A DNA stretch of 6,417 nt, taken from Victivallales bacterium. Lineage in GTDB: Bacteria > Verrucomicrobiota > Lentisphaeria > Oligosphaerales > Lenti-02. This document shows, piece after piece, positions 1-6,417 of the stretch. A program made the translations under genes and the position numbers. Below the pieces are notes generated by a model. The model made no database searches. It was not told the DNA's origin and was given only the letters and a program-made list of their open reading frames with translations. The stretch lies in NCBI GenBank assembly GCA_018648945.1, contig JABGQJ010000451.1:1-6417 (forward strand), in the 5' to 3' direction. Positions within the stretch are counted from its first letter, which is position 1; each line of letters opens with the position of its first letter.

Positions 1-314
1 ACATAATCCACGCCGCCCTTCGTGAAGGCCAGGATCTTGTCCTCCACCCGGTCGAGTGCACTGACAAAGATGACCGGGACATCCCCGGTTCCCCGCTTGG
101 CCTTGAGTCGTCGACACACTTCGAAGCCGTCCATCTCCGGCATCATGATGTCAAGCAGGACCAGGTCCGGCGGCATTGCCGCCGCAAGCTCCAGTGCCTC
201 CCGTCCGCCTGTGGCCACCTTCAGTCGGTAGCCATTCTTCAGTATCCCGACCAGGATATCGAGGTTCTCGGGCGTGTCATCGACGATGAGAATCGTCTCT
301 CGCTCAGTTGTCAT
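1..314 (-). CDS. Response regulator receiver-domain protein, 5' part only (cut by window edge)
   Basis: The 104 visible codons form most of a CheY-like receiver domain: a first beta strand ending in the acidic pair Asp12-Asp13 (motif ILIVDDTPENLDIL), the phosphoacceptor Asp55 in LVLLDIMMPEMDGFEV, and the Ser85 switch position in VIFVSAL. The frame is cut just after GGVDYV, before the conserved Lys usually found in a following TKP motif. The start is ATG at 314-312, supported by a GGAGGAG ribosome site 7 nt upstream. It overlaps the stop codon of the large hybrid kinase by 11 nt (ATGACAACTGA), so the two are probably translationally coupled. It may receive phosphate from the HPt domain of that kinase. 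This receiver subtype is often the N-terminus of longer proteins (REC-PAS-kinase, REC-GGDEF). The related remnant at 5889-6065 ends as a histidine kinase, which suggests by inference that this gene is a REC-histidine kinase. The output domain is not visible. Confidence 0.93.
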   Translation of the reverse strand, partial: MTTERETILIVDDTPENLDILVGILKNGYRLKVATGGREALELAAAMPPDLVLLDIMMPEMDGFEVCRRLKAKRGTGDVPVIFVSALDRVEDKILAFTKGGVDY

Positions 315-666
315 CGGGATTCTCCTCCGCAAGGTCGAGACCAAGGGACCCGGCCAGATCGTTCAGCCGTGCGAGTGCCTCTTTGAATGCGTACCGCCCG
401 ACGAGCTTGTCCACCTGGTGGAGCGCGGTCGAGAGGGCCTGTGGTATGGGCTTGGTCGCGAGATCCTGCACGCATTCGAGAGCTGCCGGATCGTGGCCTT
501 GGAGCAGGGCGGCGAGTCGGGAGAGCGCTGGCACGATATCCCCGATAGCCACCGCCTGGTCGGCTCCCGCAGTGGTAGGAACTGGGGCCGGTTCCATGAT
601 CAACGGCGCCAGGCTGTCGAGCGTCCCTTGCAGGCGTTGGTCGAGGGCGAGGACCAGAGGGCGCGT
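247..666. repeat. Diverged direct repeat, downstream copy (kinase 3' end plus REC 5' end)
   Basis: This stretch matches 5998-6417 at a constant offset of 5751 bp with no net gap; the right end is set only by the window edge. It covers the start of the REC gene and the last 120 codons of the giant kinase. The REC part is nearly identical: the first 26 nt are perfect and there are 3 mismatches in the first 53. The kinase part is clearly more diverged. It is best explained by tandem duplication of a kinase-REC gene pair, not by a mobile element: no terminal inverted repeats or transposase are seen. Confidence 0.85.
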
Positions 667-3600
667 ATTGTCGTCGTCGCCGCCGGCCCTCAGCGCGGCC
701 TCGACGGCACGGGCCGCTCCCTGTAGCCGCTCTTCGCCGATCGTGCCAGCCAGGCCCTTCAGCGTGTGCGCCAAGCGCTGGGCGCCCTCCCTGTCGCCAG
801 CTCCCAAGGCTGCGCGGATCTCTTCGGCCACGTTGGCTTGGTTCTCCCCGAACTTCCGCAGGAACGCGCGCAAACGCGCAGCGTCGCCCCGGAACGGGAC
901 CAATGCTGCATCGACATCGATGACGTCGAGCCCTCGGAGCCGGTCCTCCCAGGTCTCGTCCCGCGTCGCGGTCTGCCCCGATGTGTCTGGCTCCCGGCTG
1001 TGCCCTGCGCCGGGGCCGAGCCATCTGTCCAGCACCCGGTAGAGCTCGTCTGGATCGACCGGCTTGGCGATATGGTCGTCCATCCCGGCAGCCAGCGCCT
1101 TGTCTCGATCTTCCTTCATGGCTCCGGCGGTCATGGCAATGATGGGGGGGCGAATCCCGGAGCCTGCTGCCGCGTTCCGGATCCGCCTCGTGGCCTCGTA
1201 TCCGTCCATCTGCGGCATCTGAATATCCATGAGAACGAGCTCGAACGCCGTCTGCTCGAATGCCTCGACAGCTTCGGTGCCGTTTCGTGCCACGTTGACC
1301 ACGCAGCCGGTTTCCGCCAACATCCCGAGGGCGACTTCCTGGTTCAGTTCGTTATCCTCGGTGAGGAGGACGCGCATGCCGCGCAGATCGGGCACGGTGG
1401 ATTCAGTGGCCGCGCCAGCAAGCAATGGGGGACCAGCCACAAGCCGGTCGGCGAAGACTCGGAGAACGGTCTCGTGCAGCGTTGAGGGCGTAAGCGGCTT
1501 GAGGAGGAAGGCATCCGCTCGGCCCTCATCGACGCAAGCCGCCAGTTCACGGTTCCAGTAGCCACTGACCAGGATCGTCCGGGGCGTGGGCCGCAACGAG
1601 GCGTCCTTCCTGATCCTGTCGCACAGCTCCAGGCCATTCTCTCCCGGCATGTCCCAGTCCACCAGGAGCAGTTCGATGGGGGCCTCGGAAGGGGCTCCAT
1701 GCAGCATCACGACCGCCTCCTTGCCCGAAGACGCGGCCGTGGGCAGAAGGCCAAGGGCTTCCAGGCGGGATGCGAGAGTACCACGGACGGCTTCGTCGTC
1801 GTCCACGACCAGCGCCCGCAGGCCTTGCAGTTCGGACCCAATGCCCAGGAATTTCATGCCTCTCTTGTGCTCCGGCTTCCCGAATGCAGCGGTGAACGCA
1901 AAGGTGCTCCCTTGCGCAGGCTGGCTCCGTGCCCGGATGTCGCCCCCCATCATACCGACCAGCCGTTTCGAGATTGAGAGACCCAGCCCGGTGCCGCCGA
2001 ACTTGCGCGTGGTGGACGAGTCGGCCTGGCTGAAGGCCTGGAACAGCTTCGACAGTTGATCGCTGGGTATACCGACCCCGGTGTCGGTGACCAAGAACTC
2101 GAGCGTGACGCATGGGGTGATATGCGTGGCGGAGCCGGCAGCCTCCGCACCGTCTGCTCTGCGCACGGCGAGCGTGACTTGGCCCGACTCCGTGAACTTG
2201 AGGGCATTGCCGAGAAGGTTCGTCAGTACCTGGTGCAGACGCGTGGCGTCACCCACGAGCATGGCAGGCACGTCGGCGTCAACCTTGAAGAACAGCTGCA
2301 GCCCCTTCTGTTCGGCCTGTAGACCAAACACGTCAAAGAGACGCCGCGTCACGCTTGCCAACTCGAACTCGATGGTTTCCAACTGGAGCTCGCCAGCCTC
2401 GATCTTGGAGAAGTCGAGGACGTCGTTGACGACGGCGAGGAGGCCGTGGGAAGACCCGCGGACCTTCCCCAGGTAATCTCGCTGTCTGGGGGAGAGCTCG
2501 GTCTTGAGTGCGAGATGCGTCAGCCCGATGATCGCATTCAGGGGTGTCCGGATCTCGTGGCTCATATTGGCCACGAAGGCGCTCTTCGAGCGGCTTGCCG
2601 CTTCGGCGGCATCCTTGGCTCTGCCCAGTTCCGCCTCCGCCCGTTTGCGCTCTGTGAGATCGATAACCGACGACTGATAGCCGCAGGTGCGGCCCTGTGG
2701 GTCACTGATGGTTGTGGCCACCGCATGGGCGGCAAACGTCGAGCCGTCCTTCCTTCTGGCAGTGTAGTCGCCCTCCCATTCGCCGGTCGCGTCCAGCGCC
2801 GCGATGATCATGGCGGCTTCGTCCTTGTTCTGCAGGAAGTCGCCCATGGGTTCGCCGACCACATCGTCCAACCCGCTGGCCCCCCAAAGGCGGAGAAACG
2901 CCGGGTTGGCCTGGGTGATGGTGCCGTTCATGTCGGCGATGCTATTGCCGGCGATGGACGCATCGAACACGGAGTTCTTGATCTGCAGCGCCACCGTGCG
3001 CTCCTCCACCAACTGCTCCAGATGATCCTGGTACTCTCTCAGTTCCTTCTCCGTCCGCTTCTGTGCGGAGATATCGCGAACCGTGGCCTGCAAGAATGTC
3101 TGCTCGCCCAGCGTCGCCCTGGTCAGCAGCACCGTGGCAGGGAACTCCTCGCCGCTGAGTTGTGTGTGGGTCCACTCGAGGAAGTGTGAACCCTCCTGCA
3201 TGGCGGTCTCGATCACCTCGCGAGCCTTCTCCGCGGAGGAGCGACCGTCGGGCTGCAATTCGGGGGACACCTGCCACGGTCCGAGCGAGACAAACTCGGC
3301 CTCATCCCTTGCACCGAACATGGCCACGGCCGCCGGATTGCACGAGGTGAACGTCCACGCGGGAGGCGCAAGCGTCATGATGGCATCCCGGGAGCTCTTG
3401 AAGAGGACACGATATCGCTCCTCACTTCGCCGCAACTCGCTCTCCGCTTGCTTGCGCAAGGTAATGTCCTGGATTTGGGAGATGAAATGCAGGGGCTGGC
3501 CCTGAGCGGTCCGCACCAGGGACACATTCAGGACGGCCCAGACGATGGCACCAGACTGGTGGAAGTAGCGTTTCTCCATCTGGTAGCTTTGAGTTTCTCC

Positions 3601-5886
3601 GGCCAGCAGTTGCCGCACCAGTGAGAGGTCTTCCGCCAAGTCGTCGGGATGGGTCAGGTCCTGGAATGTCCTGGCCAGCAATTCGGTTCCGGAGTACCCG
3701 AGCATCGCGCACAGGGCTTGATTGACCTGGAGCCAGTGACCGTCGGGGGCCACCAACGCCATGCCTATGGGCGCCTGCTCGAAGGCGCTTTCGAAGCGTT
3801 CCTCGCTCGAGCGCAGGTCTTCCTCCGCCTGCTTGCGGGCGGTGATGTCCATGTGGGTGCCGAACATCACCAGCGGCTTTCCCTCTTCTGTCCAGGAGAT
3901 GACCTTGCCCCGGTCCAGAACCCAAATCCAGCTCCCGTCTTTGTGTTTCATCCGTCCCTCGAACTCATAGAAGTCCGTCTCGCCACGAAAATGCATCTCC
4001 AGCAGTTCGTTGATCACCTTGAGATCATCCGGGTGGCAGTAGCGCGCCCACGTCTCAATGGATGTGGGCGAGATCTCCTGTAGGGAGAGCCCGATGATTG
4101 CGGCCCAGCGTTCATTGAGGACGGCATCCCCGGTCTGGACATTCCATTCCCAGGTTCCGAGACTGGCGGCATCCACCGTGTTGGTGAGGCGTGCGTGCAG
4201 GCTGTGTAGCGCCTCGGCGGCTTGCGCCCGCAAGTGCGCCCTGGTGCTCATCTGCCAGATGATGCCCCCAGCGGTCAGCACCACCGCCGCCAGAAGGGCC
4301 ATCAGCGCCAGAATGAAAACGGCTTGCTTGCGCCACGGCCCAAAGGCCTCCTCGGCATCCATCTTGGCGACCATGAACCAGGGCGTGTCCGGTAAGGTCT
4401 TCAGCACCGCCAACACCTTGACCCCGCAACAATCGGTTCCGACAAACACGCCTTCCTTGCCTTGGACGGCCAACACTGGAGGCACATCCTGGCGGGTCAA
4501 CGGGACGCGCAACTTGTGGGCCGCGCCGGAACGATGGCGCAGTTCATTCAGGAACAGAACGGCATCGCCGTCCCGCCGCACCAAGATGGTCTCCGCGCTG
4601 GTGCTGGGCGTGGGCCAGGACTGGATCAACGGATAGAGAAACCGCTGCGTCTCGATTTCCAGGATAGCGGCACCCAGCGGTTCGTTCGCGTTCCCGTTCC
4701 CGTCGAACAACGGGGCAATGACTGCAAGGTGGGGCATCGCTTCGCCGAGCGGACCACGCAGGTCGGTCATCACCGGCTGCCGCGTCCGGAAGGCCGTGTC
4801 CAGGGCTTGGACGTCACGCTCATCCACTGCGGTGGGAAGGTCGGAGGTGCTCAACAGTCCCCGCCCGCGCCGGTCGACCAGCACGACATTGTGGTAGTGG
4901 TAGCTTTCCTGCGTGGTGAGCAACCGGGCAAGGACTTTCTCGCCCTCCCCGACCTGCGGGTCCGCCAGCCAGTGCGCCACGCCTTCCGCAAGAAACCGGC
5001 TGTCCATCAGCACGGCGGCATCTGCCAGACGCTCTGACCGCCACCGGACGATTTGGTTCGCCTTCAACTGCGCGATGGACTCGAGCCTGGCCCCAACGTC
5101 TTCCCGCGCGCGTTGCTCCTGATCATGGTAGAACCAGCCGCCGCAAGCCAGCACGACCAAGAGCATCAGCCCCGTGACCCCATAGGCCGCCTTTTCGAAC
5201 ACGCTGATCCGGCCGGCGCGCAGCAGGCCGACCATCCCTTGGGCGGGCTGCGCCAGCAGCACCCCGGCAGATAGCACGAAAAAGGCGGCGGCCGTGTGCA
5301 GCGCCATGCGGGTGTACTGGCTGAAACCGTAGAGAATCGGCTGCCCGATGGCGTATTCAATGAGGGAACTCAGACTCACGACCGCGACCACAAGCGCCAG
5401 GAGTTCCGCGGGCCGGAAACCCCGGCGCGGCTCCCACTCTATTCCCACTAGCGCCAGGCCGAAGAGCACGAAACCCACGGCCGAGGACGGTGCCATGCGT
5501 CCCGGACTCGATGTCGCAACAGCGCTGGGGTCGTCCTTGAACAGCAGTTCGTCGATGCGCAGGTCCCACCCAAAGGCGAACTCGCATAGGGTCAACCCGC
5601 CGATCAGGACCACCAGCCAGCCGAGCAGTTGACCGAGACGCGCCCTGCCGGGCGATCGAGCCCCCGGCGAAAGCAGCACCAAGGCCACACCGGCGAGGAG
5701 GAAGGCCAGCGCGGTGTTCGGTTTCATGGAGACCACGTCAGGCAGGATGCTTTTCAACAGCGGGACATGGAATAGCCATCCCGCGAGCACCACCATGCCG
5801 ACAACGGCCGAAACCGCGCCGCACAAGGCGGCAATGGACTGCATCCTCCCGGACTGACCGGCACTGGAATCTGCCTCTTCTTTCAT
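304..5886 (-). CDS. Giant hybrid sensor histidine kinase (8 TM, Cache-like, 4 PAS, HisKA-HATPase, 2 REC, HPt)
   Basis: This is a complete 1860-residue inner-membrane phosphorelay kinase, numbered from ATG 5886. Seven hydrophobic helices lie at about 17-39, 57-74, 85-105, 134-151, 162-181, 197-213 and 235-254. A Cache-like extracytoplasmic segment follows (about 255-520; starts with an LESIAQLKANQIVRWRSERL helix), then TM8 (about 522-545). Four PAS domains follow at about 570-690, 697-812, 820-945 and 975-1080, each closing with a D(I/L)(T/S)xxK-type linker; a coiled coil lies near 946-975. The kinase core has His1110 in SHEIRTPLN, Asn1227 (N box), Asp1268 in DTGVGI and the GGTGLGL loop at 1297-1303. 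REC1 has Asp1410 and Lys1463; REC2 has Asp1554 and Lys1608; HPt has His1707 in HTLKG. All catalytic residues are present. A tail of about 120 residues follows and matches the upstream paralogue. An in-frame GTG at 5913 would add nine residues; ATG 5886 is preferred because AAGGTG precedes it and it follows the upstream stop by 2 nt. The ligand is unknown. Confidence 0.96.
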   Translation of the reverse strand: MKEEADSSAGQSGRMQSIAALCGAVSAVVGMVVLAGWLFHVPLLKSILPDVVSMKPNTALAFLLAGVALVLLSPGARSPGRARLGQLLGWLVVLIGGLTLCEFAFGWDLRIDELLFKDDPSAVATSSPGRMAPSSAVGFVLFGLALVGIEWEPRRGFRPAELLALVVAVVSLSSLIEYAIGQPILYGFSQYTRMALHTAAAFFVLSAGVLLAQPAQGMVGLLRAGRISVFEKAAYGVTGLMLLVVLACGGWFYHDQEQRAREDVGARLESIAQLKANQIVRWRSERLADAAVLMDSRFLAEGVAHWLADPQVGEGEKVLARLLTTQESYHYHNVVLVDRRGRGLLSTSDLPTAVDERDVQALDTAFRTRQPVMTDLRGPLGEAMPHLAVIAPLFDGNGNANEPLGAAILEIETQRFLYPLIQSWPTPSTSAETILVRRDGDAVLFLNELRHRSGAAHKLRVPLTRQDVPPVLAVQGKEGVFVGTDCCGVKVLAVLKTLPDTPWFMVAKMDAEEAFGPWRKQAVFILALMALLAAVVLTAGGIIWQMSTRAHLRAQAAEALHSLHARLTNTVDAASLGTWEWNVQTGDAVLNERWAAIIGLSLQEISPTSIETWARYCHPDDLKVINELLEMHFRGETDFYEFEGRMKHKDGSWIWVLDRGKVISWTEEGKPLVMFGTHMDITARKQAEEDLRSSEERFESAFEQAPIGMALVAPDGHWLQVNQALCAMLGYSGTELLARTFQDLTHPDDLAEDLSLVRQLLAGETQSYQMEKRYFHQSGAIVWAVLNVSLVRTAQGQPLHFISQIQDITLRKQAESELRRSEERYRVLFKSSRDAIMTLAPPAWTFTSCNPAAVAMFGARDEAEFVSLGPWQVSPELQPDGRSSAEKAREVIETAMQEGSHFLEWTHTQLSGEEFPATVLLTRATLGEQTFLQATVRDISAQKRTEKELREYQDHLEQLVEERTVALQIKNSVFDASIAGNSIADMNGTITQANPAFLRLWGASGLDDVVGEPMGDFLQNKDEAAMIIAALDATGEWEGDYTARRKDGSTFAAHAVATTISDPQGRTCGYQSSVIDLTERKRAEAELGRAKDAAEAASRSKSAFVANMSHEIRTPLNAIIGLTHLALKTELSPRQRDYLGKVRGSSHGLLAVVNDVLDFSKIEAGELQLETIEFELASVTRRLFDVFGLQAEQKGLQLFFKVDADVPAMLVGDATRLHQVLTNLLGNALKFTESGQVTLAVRRADGAEAAGSATHITPCVTLEFLVTDTGVGIPSDQLSKLFQAFSQADSSTTRKFGGTGLGLSISKRLVGMMGGDIRARSQPAQGSTFAFTAAFGKPEHKRGMKFLGIGSELQGLRALVVDDDEAVRGTLASRLEALGLLPTAASSGKEAVVMLHGAPSEAPIELLLVDWDMPGENGLELCDRIRKDASLRPTPRTILVSGYWNRELAACVDEGRADAFLLKPLTPSTLHETVLRVFADRLVAGPPLLAGAATESTVPDLRGMRVLLTEDNELNQEVALGMLAETGCVVNVARNGTEAVEAFEQTAFELVLMDIQMPQMDGYEATRRIRNAAAGSGIRPPIIAMTAGAMKEDRDKALAAGMDDHIAKPVDPDELYRVLDRWLGPGAGHSREPDTSGQTATRDETWEDRLRGLDVIDVDAALVPFRGDAARLRAFLRKFGENQANVAEEIRAALGAGDREGAQRLAHTLKGLAGTIGEERLQGAARAVEAALRAGGDDDNTRPLVLALDQRLQGTLDSLAPLIMEPAPVPTTAGADQAVAIGDIVPALSRLAALLQGHDPAALECVQDLATKPIPQALSTALHQVDKLVGRYAFKEALARLNDLAGSLGLDLAEENPDDN
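322..328 (-). promoter_or_regulatory. Ribosome binding site of the downstream REC gene
   Basis: GGAGGAG, a near-consensus Shine-Dalgarno sequence, lies 7 nt before ATG 314-312 and inside the last codons of the giant kinase. It fixes the REC start and supports strong translation in coupling with the kinase. Confidence 0.8.
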
Positions 5887-5888
5887 AG

Positions 5889-6065
5889 TCACCTTGTTTC
5901 TGTATTCACACACTCACACACTCGCCGACCGGTACGCCCCTCCACACCCTTTCGTCGGCCACCACAGGGAACGACAAACCAAAACGTGCTGCCTTTGCCG
6001 ACCAGGATATCGAGGTTCTCGGGAGTGTCATCGACAATGAGAATTGTCTCAGGCTTAGGTGCCAT
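5889..6065 (-). pseudogene. REC-histidine kinase remnant: receiver N-terminus fused in frame to a kinase C-terminus
   Basis: This 58-codon frame starts at ATG 6065. Its first 23 residues (MAPKP, then ETILIVDDTPENLDILVG) match the start of the REC gene at 314 in 19 of 23 positions, including the acidic Asp pair. Directly after VG the sequence changes to KGSTFWFVVP, the typical last strand of a HATPase_c domain, which in complete kinases follows the G2 box and a short GxGSTF turn. A basic tail follows (GGRRKGVEGRTGRR, then CECVNTETR) and the stop TGA at 5891-5889. The phosphoacceptor Asp, dimerisation helix, His and ATP site are all missing, so it can be neither receiver nor kinase. The simplest reading is an in-frame internal deletion of a REC-kinase gene. 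The start overlaps the upstream kinase stop by 11 nt, and the stop lies 2 nt before the giant kinase ATG, so it may survive as a coupling cistron. An alternative is an assembly collapse between repeats. A longer frame from ATG 6095 exists but is not supported by the paralogous start. Confidence 0.8.
5890..5895 (-). promoter_or_regulatory. Ribosome binding site of the giant hybrid kinase
   Basis: AAGGTG lies 3 nt before ATG 5886-5884; the AAGG core has a 5-nt spacer. It overlaps the TGA stop of the REC remnant (AAGGTGA), so ribosomes finishing the remnant would end on the kinase start. This arrangement favours ATG 5886 over the upstream in-frame GTG at 5913. No convincing promoter with paired -35 and -10 boxes is visible between 5887 and 5997, so the kinase is probably read from a promoter upstream of the window. 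Confidence 0.55.
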
Positions 6066-6417
6066 CGGCGTTGTCCCCCGTGAGGTCGATGTCAAGCGAA
6101 ACGGCCAGGTCCCCCAACTGTGCGAGCGCTTCCTTGAAGGAGTACCGCCCGACGAGCTTGGCCAGGTGGCGGAGCGTCGTCGAAACGGGTTGCGGCAGGG
6201 GCTTGGTCACGAGGTCCTGCACGCATTCCAGGGCAGCCGGGTTGTGGTCTTGGAGCAGGCCGGCCAGTCGGGAGAGCGCTGGTGCCAGTTCCCTGGTATC
6301 CATTGCCTGGTCGGCTCCTGCGGCGGCGGGAGCCGGCCCCGACTCCATGACCAACGGTGCCAGGCTGTCGAGCACGCCTTGCAGGCGCTGTTCGAGGGCA
6401 AGGATAAGGGCGCGCGC
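6055..6417 (-). CDS. Hybrid sensor histidine kinase, C-terminal tail only (upstream paralogue, cut by window edge)
   Basis: The frame is open at the window edge and ends at TAA 6057-6055, giving 120 residues that begin ARALILALEQRLQG. It aligns without gaps to the last 120 residues of the giant kinase, with about 78 identities by hand count (around 65%). Shared blocks include LDSLAPL, AGADQA, PALSRLA, PAALECVQDL, KLVGRY and FKEALA. In the giant kinase this part directly follows the HPt domain, so the missing upstream part is inferred to be a hybrid kinase with an HPt. The visible part is predicted to be helical and contains no HxxKG phosphotransfer motif, so it has no catalytic role that can be read here. 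An internal GTG at 6375 could be mistaken for a start but lies in the middle of the conserved region. The stop overlaps the start of the REC remnant by 11 nt (ATGGCACCTAA), the same arrangement as at the downstream copy. Confidence 0.88.
   Translation of the reverse strand, partial: ARALILALEQRLQGVLDSLAPLVMESGPAPAAAGADQAMDTRELAPALSRLAGLLQDHNPAALECVQDLVTKPLPQPVSTTLRHLAKLVGRYSFKEALAQLGDLAVSLDIDLTGDNADGT
6073..6079 (-). promoter_or_regulatory. Weakened ribosome binding site of the REC remnant
   Basis: GGGGGAC lies 8 nt before ATG 6065-6063, in exactly the position aligned with the GGAGGAG site of the downstream copy. It is still purine rich but further from consensus, consistent with relaxed selection on the remnant. 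It supports the 6065 start over ATG 6095. Confidence 0.5.

Larger units (their letters stand above)
5998..6417. repeat. Diverged direct repeat, upstream copy (kinase 3' end plus REC remnant 5' end)
   Basis: This is the partner of 247-666. Similarity stops sharply at 5998, exactly where the REC remnant switches to kinase C-terminal sequence. The left end is therefore the deletion junction in this copy and not a natural repeat boundary. The repeat probably continues beyond the right window edge into the HPt and REC domains of the upstream kinase. Confidence 0.85.

Noticed and set aside
308..1042. Plus-strand open frame of 244 codons opposite the kinase C-terminus
   Set aside because: It is rich in Arg, Ser and Ala without domain motifs, and lies opposite well-conserved REC2, HPt and tail coding sequence. 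It is a typical antisense shadow in high-GC DNA.
766..1485. Plus-strand open frame of 239 codons opposite the REC domains
   Set aside because: The composition fits a reverse-complement shadow of the REC2/HPt coding region, and no family motif is present.
2446..3189. Plus-strand open frame of 247 codons opposite the fourth PAS domain
   Set aside because: There is no recognisable domain or convincing ribosome site, and the opposite strand encodes clear PAS and HisKA sequence in the same stretch.
5902..5926. Short GT-rich simple repeat (GTGTGTGAGTGTGTG on the minus strand) before the kinase start
   Set aside because: It is very short and lies inside the remnant's coding frame. It could be a slippage site, but nothing supports phase variation.
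5887..5997. Possible promoter for the giant kinase in the stretch after the REC/kinase junction
   Set aside because: No paired -35/-10 boxes are visible, and the sequence reads as kinase C-terminal coding DNA in frame.
6055..6375. A separate small protein of 106 residues starting at GTG 6375
   Set aside because: The frame continues upstream to the window edge and aligns over all 120 residues with the giant kinase tail, so it is the end of a larger kinase.
247..6417. Direct repeats as ends of a mobile element
   Set aside because: The repeats fall within homologous coding regions, are diverged, and enclose only a chromosomal-type kinase gene without a transposase, an integrase or target-site duplications.

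Overview
This is a high-GC (roughly 60% by eye) window in which every supported gene lies on the minus strand, so transcription runs from position 6417 towards position 1. The large multi-domain hybrid kinase with a membrane and extracytoplasmic sensor part suggests a free-living Gram-negative bacterium, probably a proteobacterium. Nothing in the window fixes the genus. There are no RNA genes, CRISPR arrays, insertion sequences or clear terminators.

Layout in the direction of transcription: (1) 6417-6055, the last 120 residues of an upstream hybrid kinase; (2) 6065-5889, a 58-codon reading frame joining the first 23 residues of a receiver (REC) protein directly to the last residues of a histidine kinase ATPase domain, most simply an internally deleted REC-histidine kinase gene; (3) 5886-304, one complete giant hybrid sensor kinase of 1860 residues (eight membrane helices, Cache-like sensor, four PAS domains, HisKA, HATPase, two REC domains, HPt, helical tail); (4) 314-1, the start of a REC-domain gene that leaves the window.

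Items 1-2 and 3-4 are two copies of the same module: a hybrid kinase whose stop codon overlaps the start codon of a REC gene by 11 nt. The copies align without net gaps at a constant offset of 5751 bp over positions 247-666 and 5998-6417. The REC gene of the upstream copy appears to have lost its middle.

The likely job of the intact pair is a multistep phosphorelay. The giant kinase senses an extracytoplasmic signal and passes phosphate His1110 -> Asp1410 or Asp1554 -> His1707 (HPt), and from there possibly to Asp55 of the co-translated REC protein. The signal and the output are unknown. The main points of interest are the in-frame REC/kinase remnant, the tandem duplication, the conserved 120-residue tail after HPt, and a threefold repeat inside the membrane domain. 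I see no strong evidence of a wholly new system.
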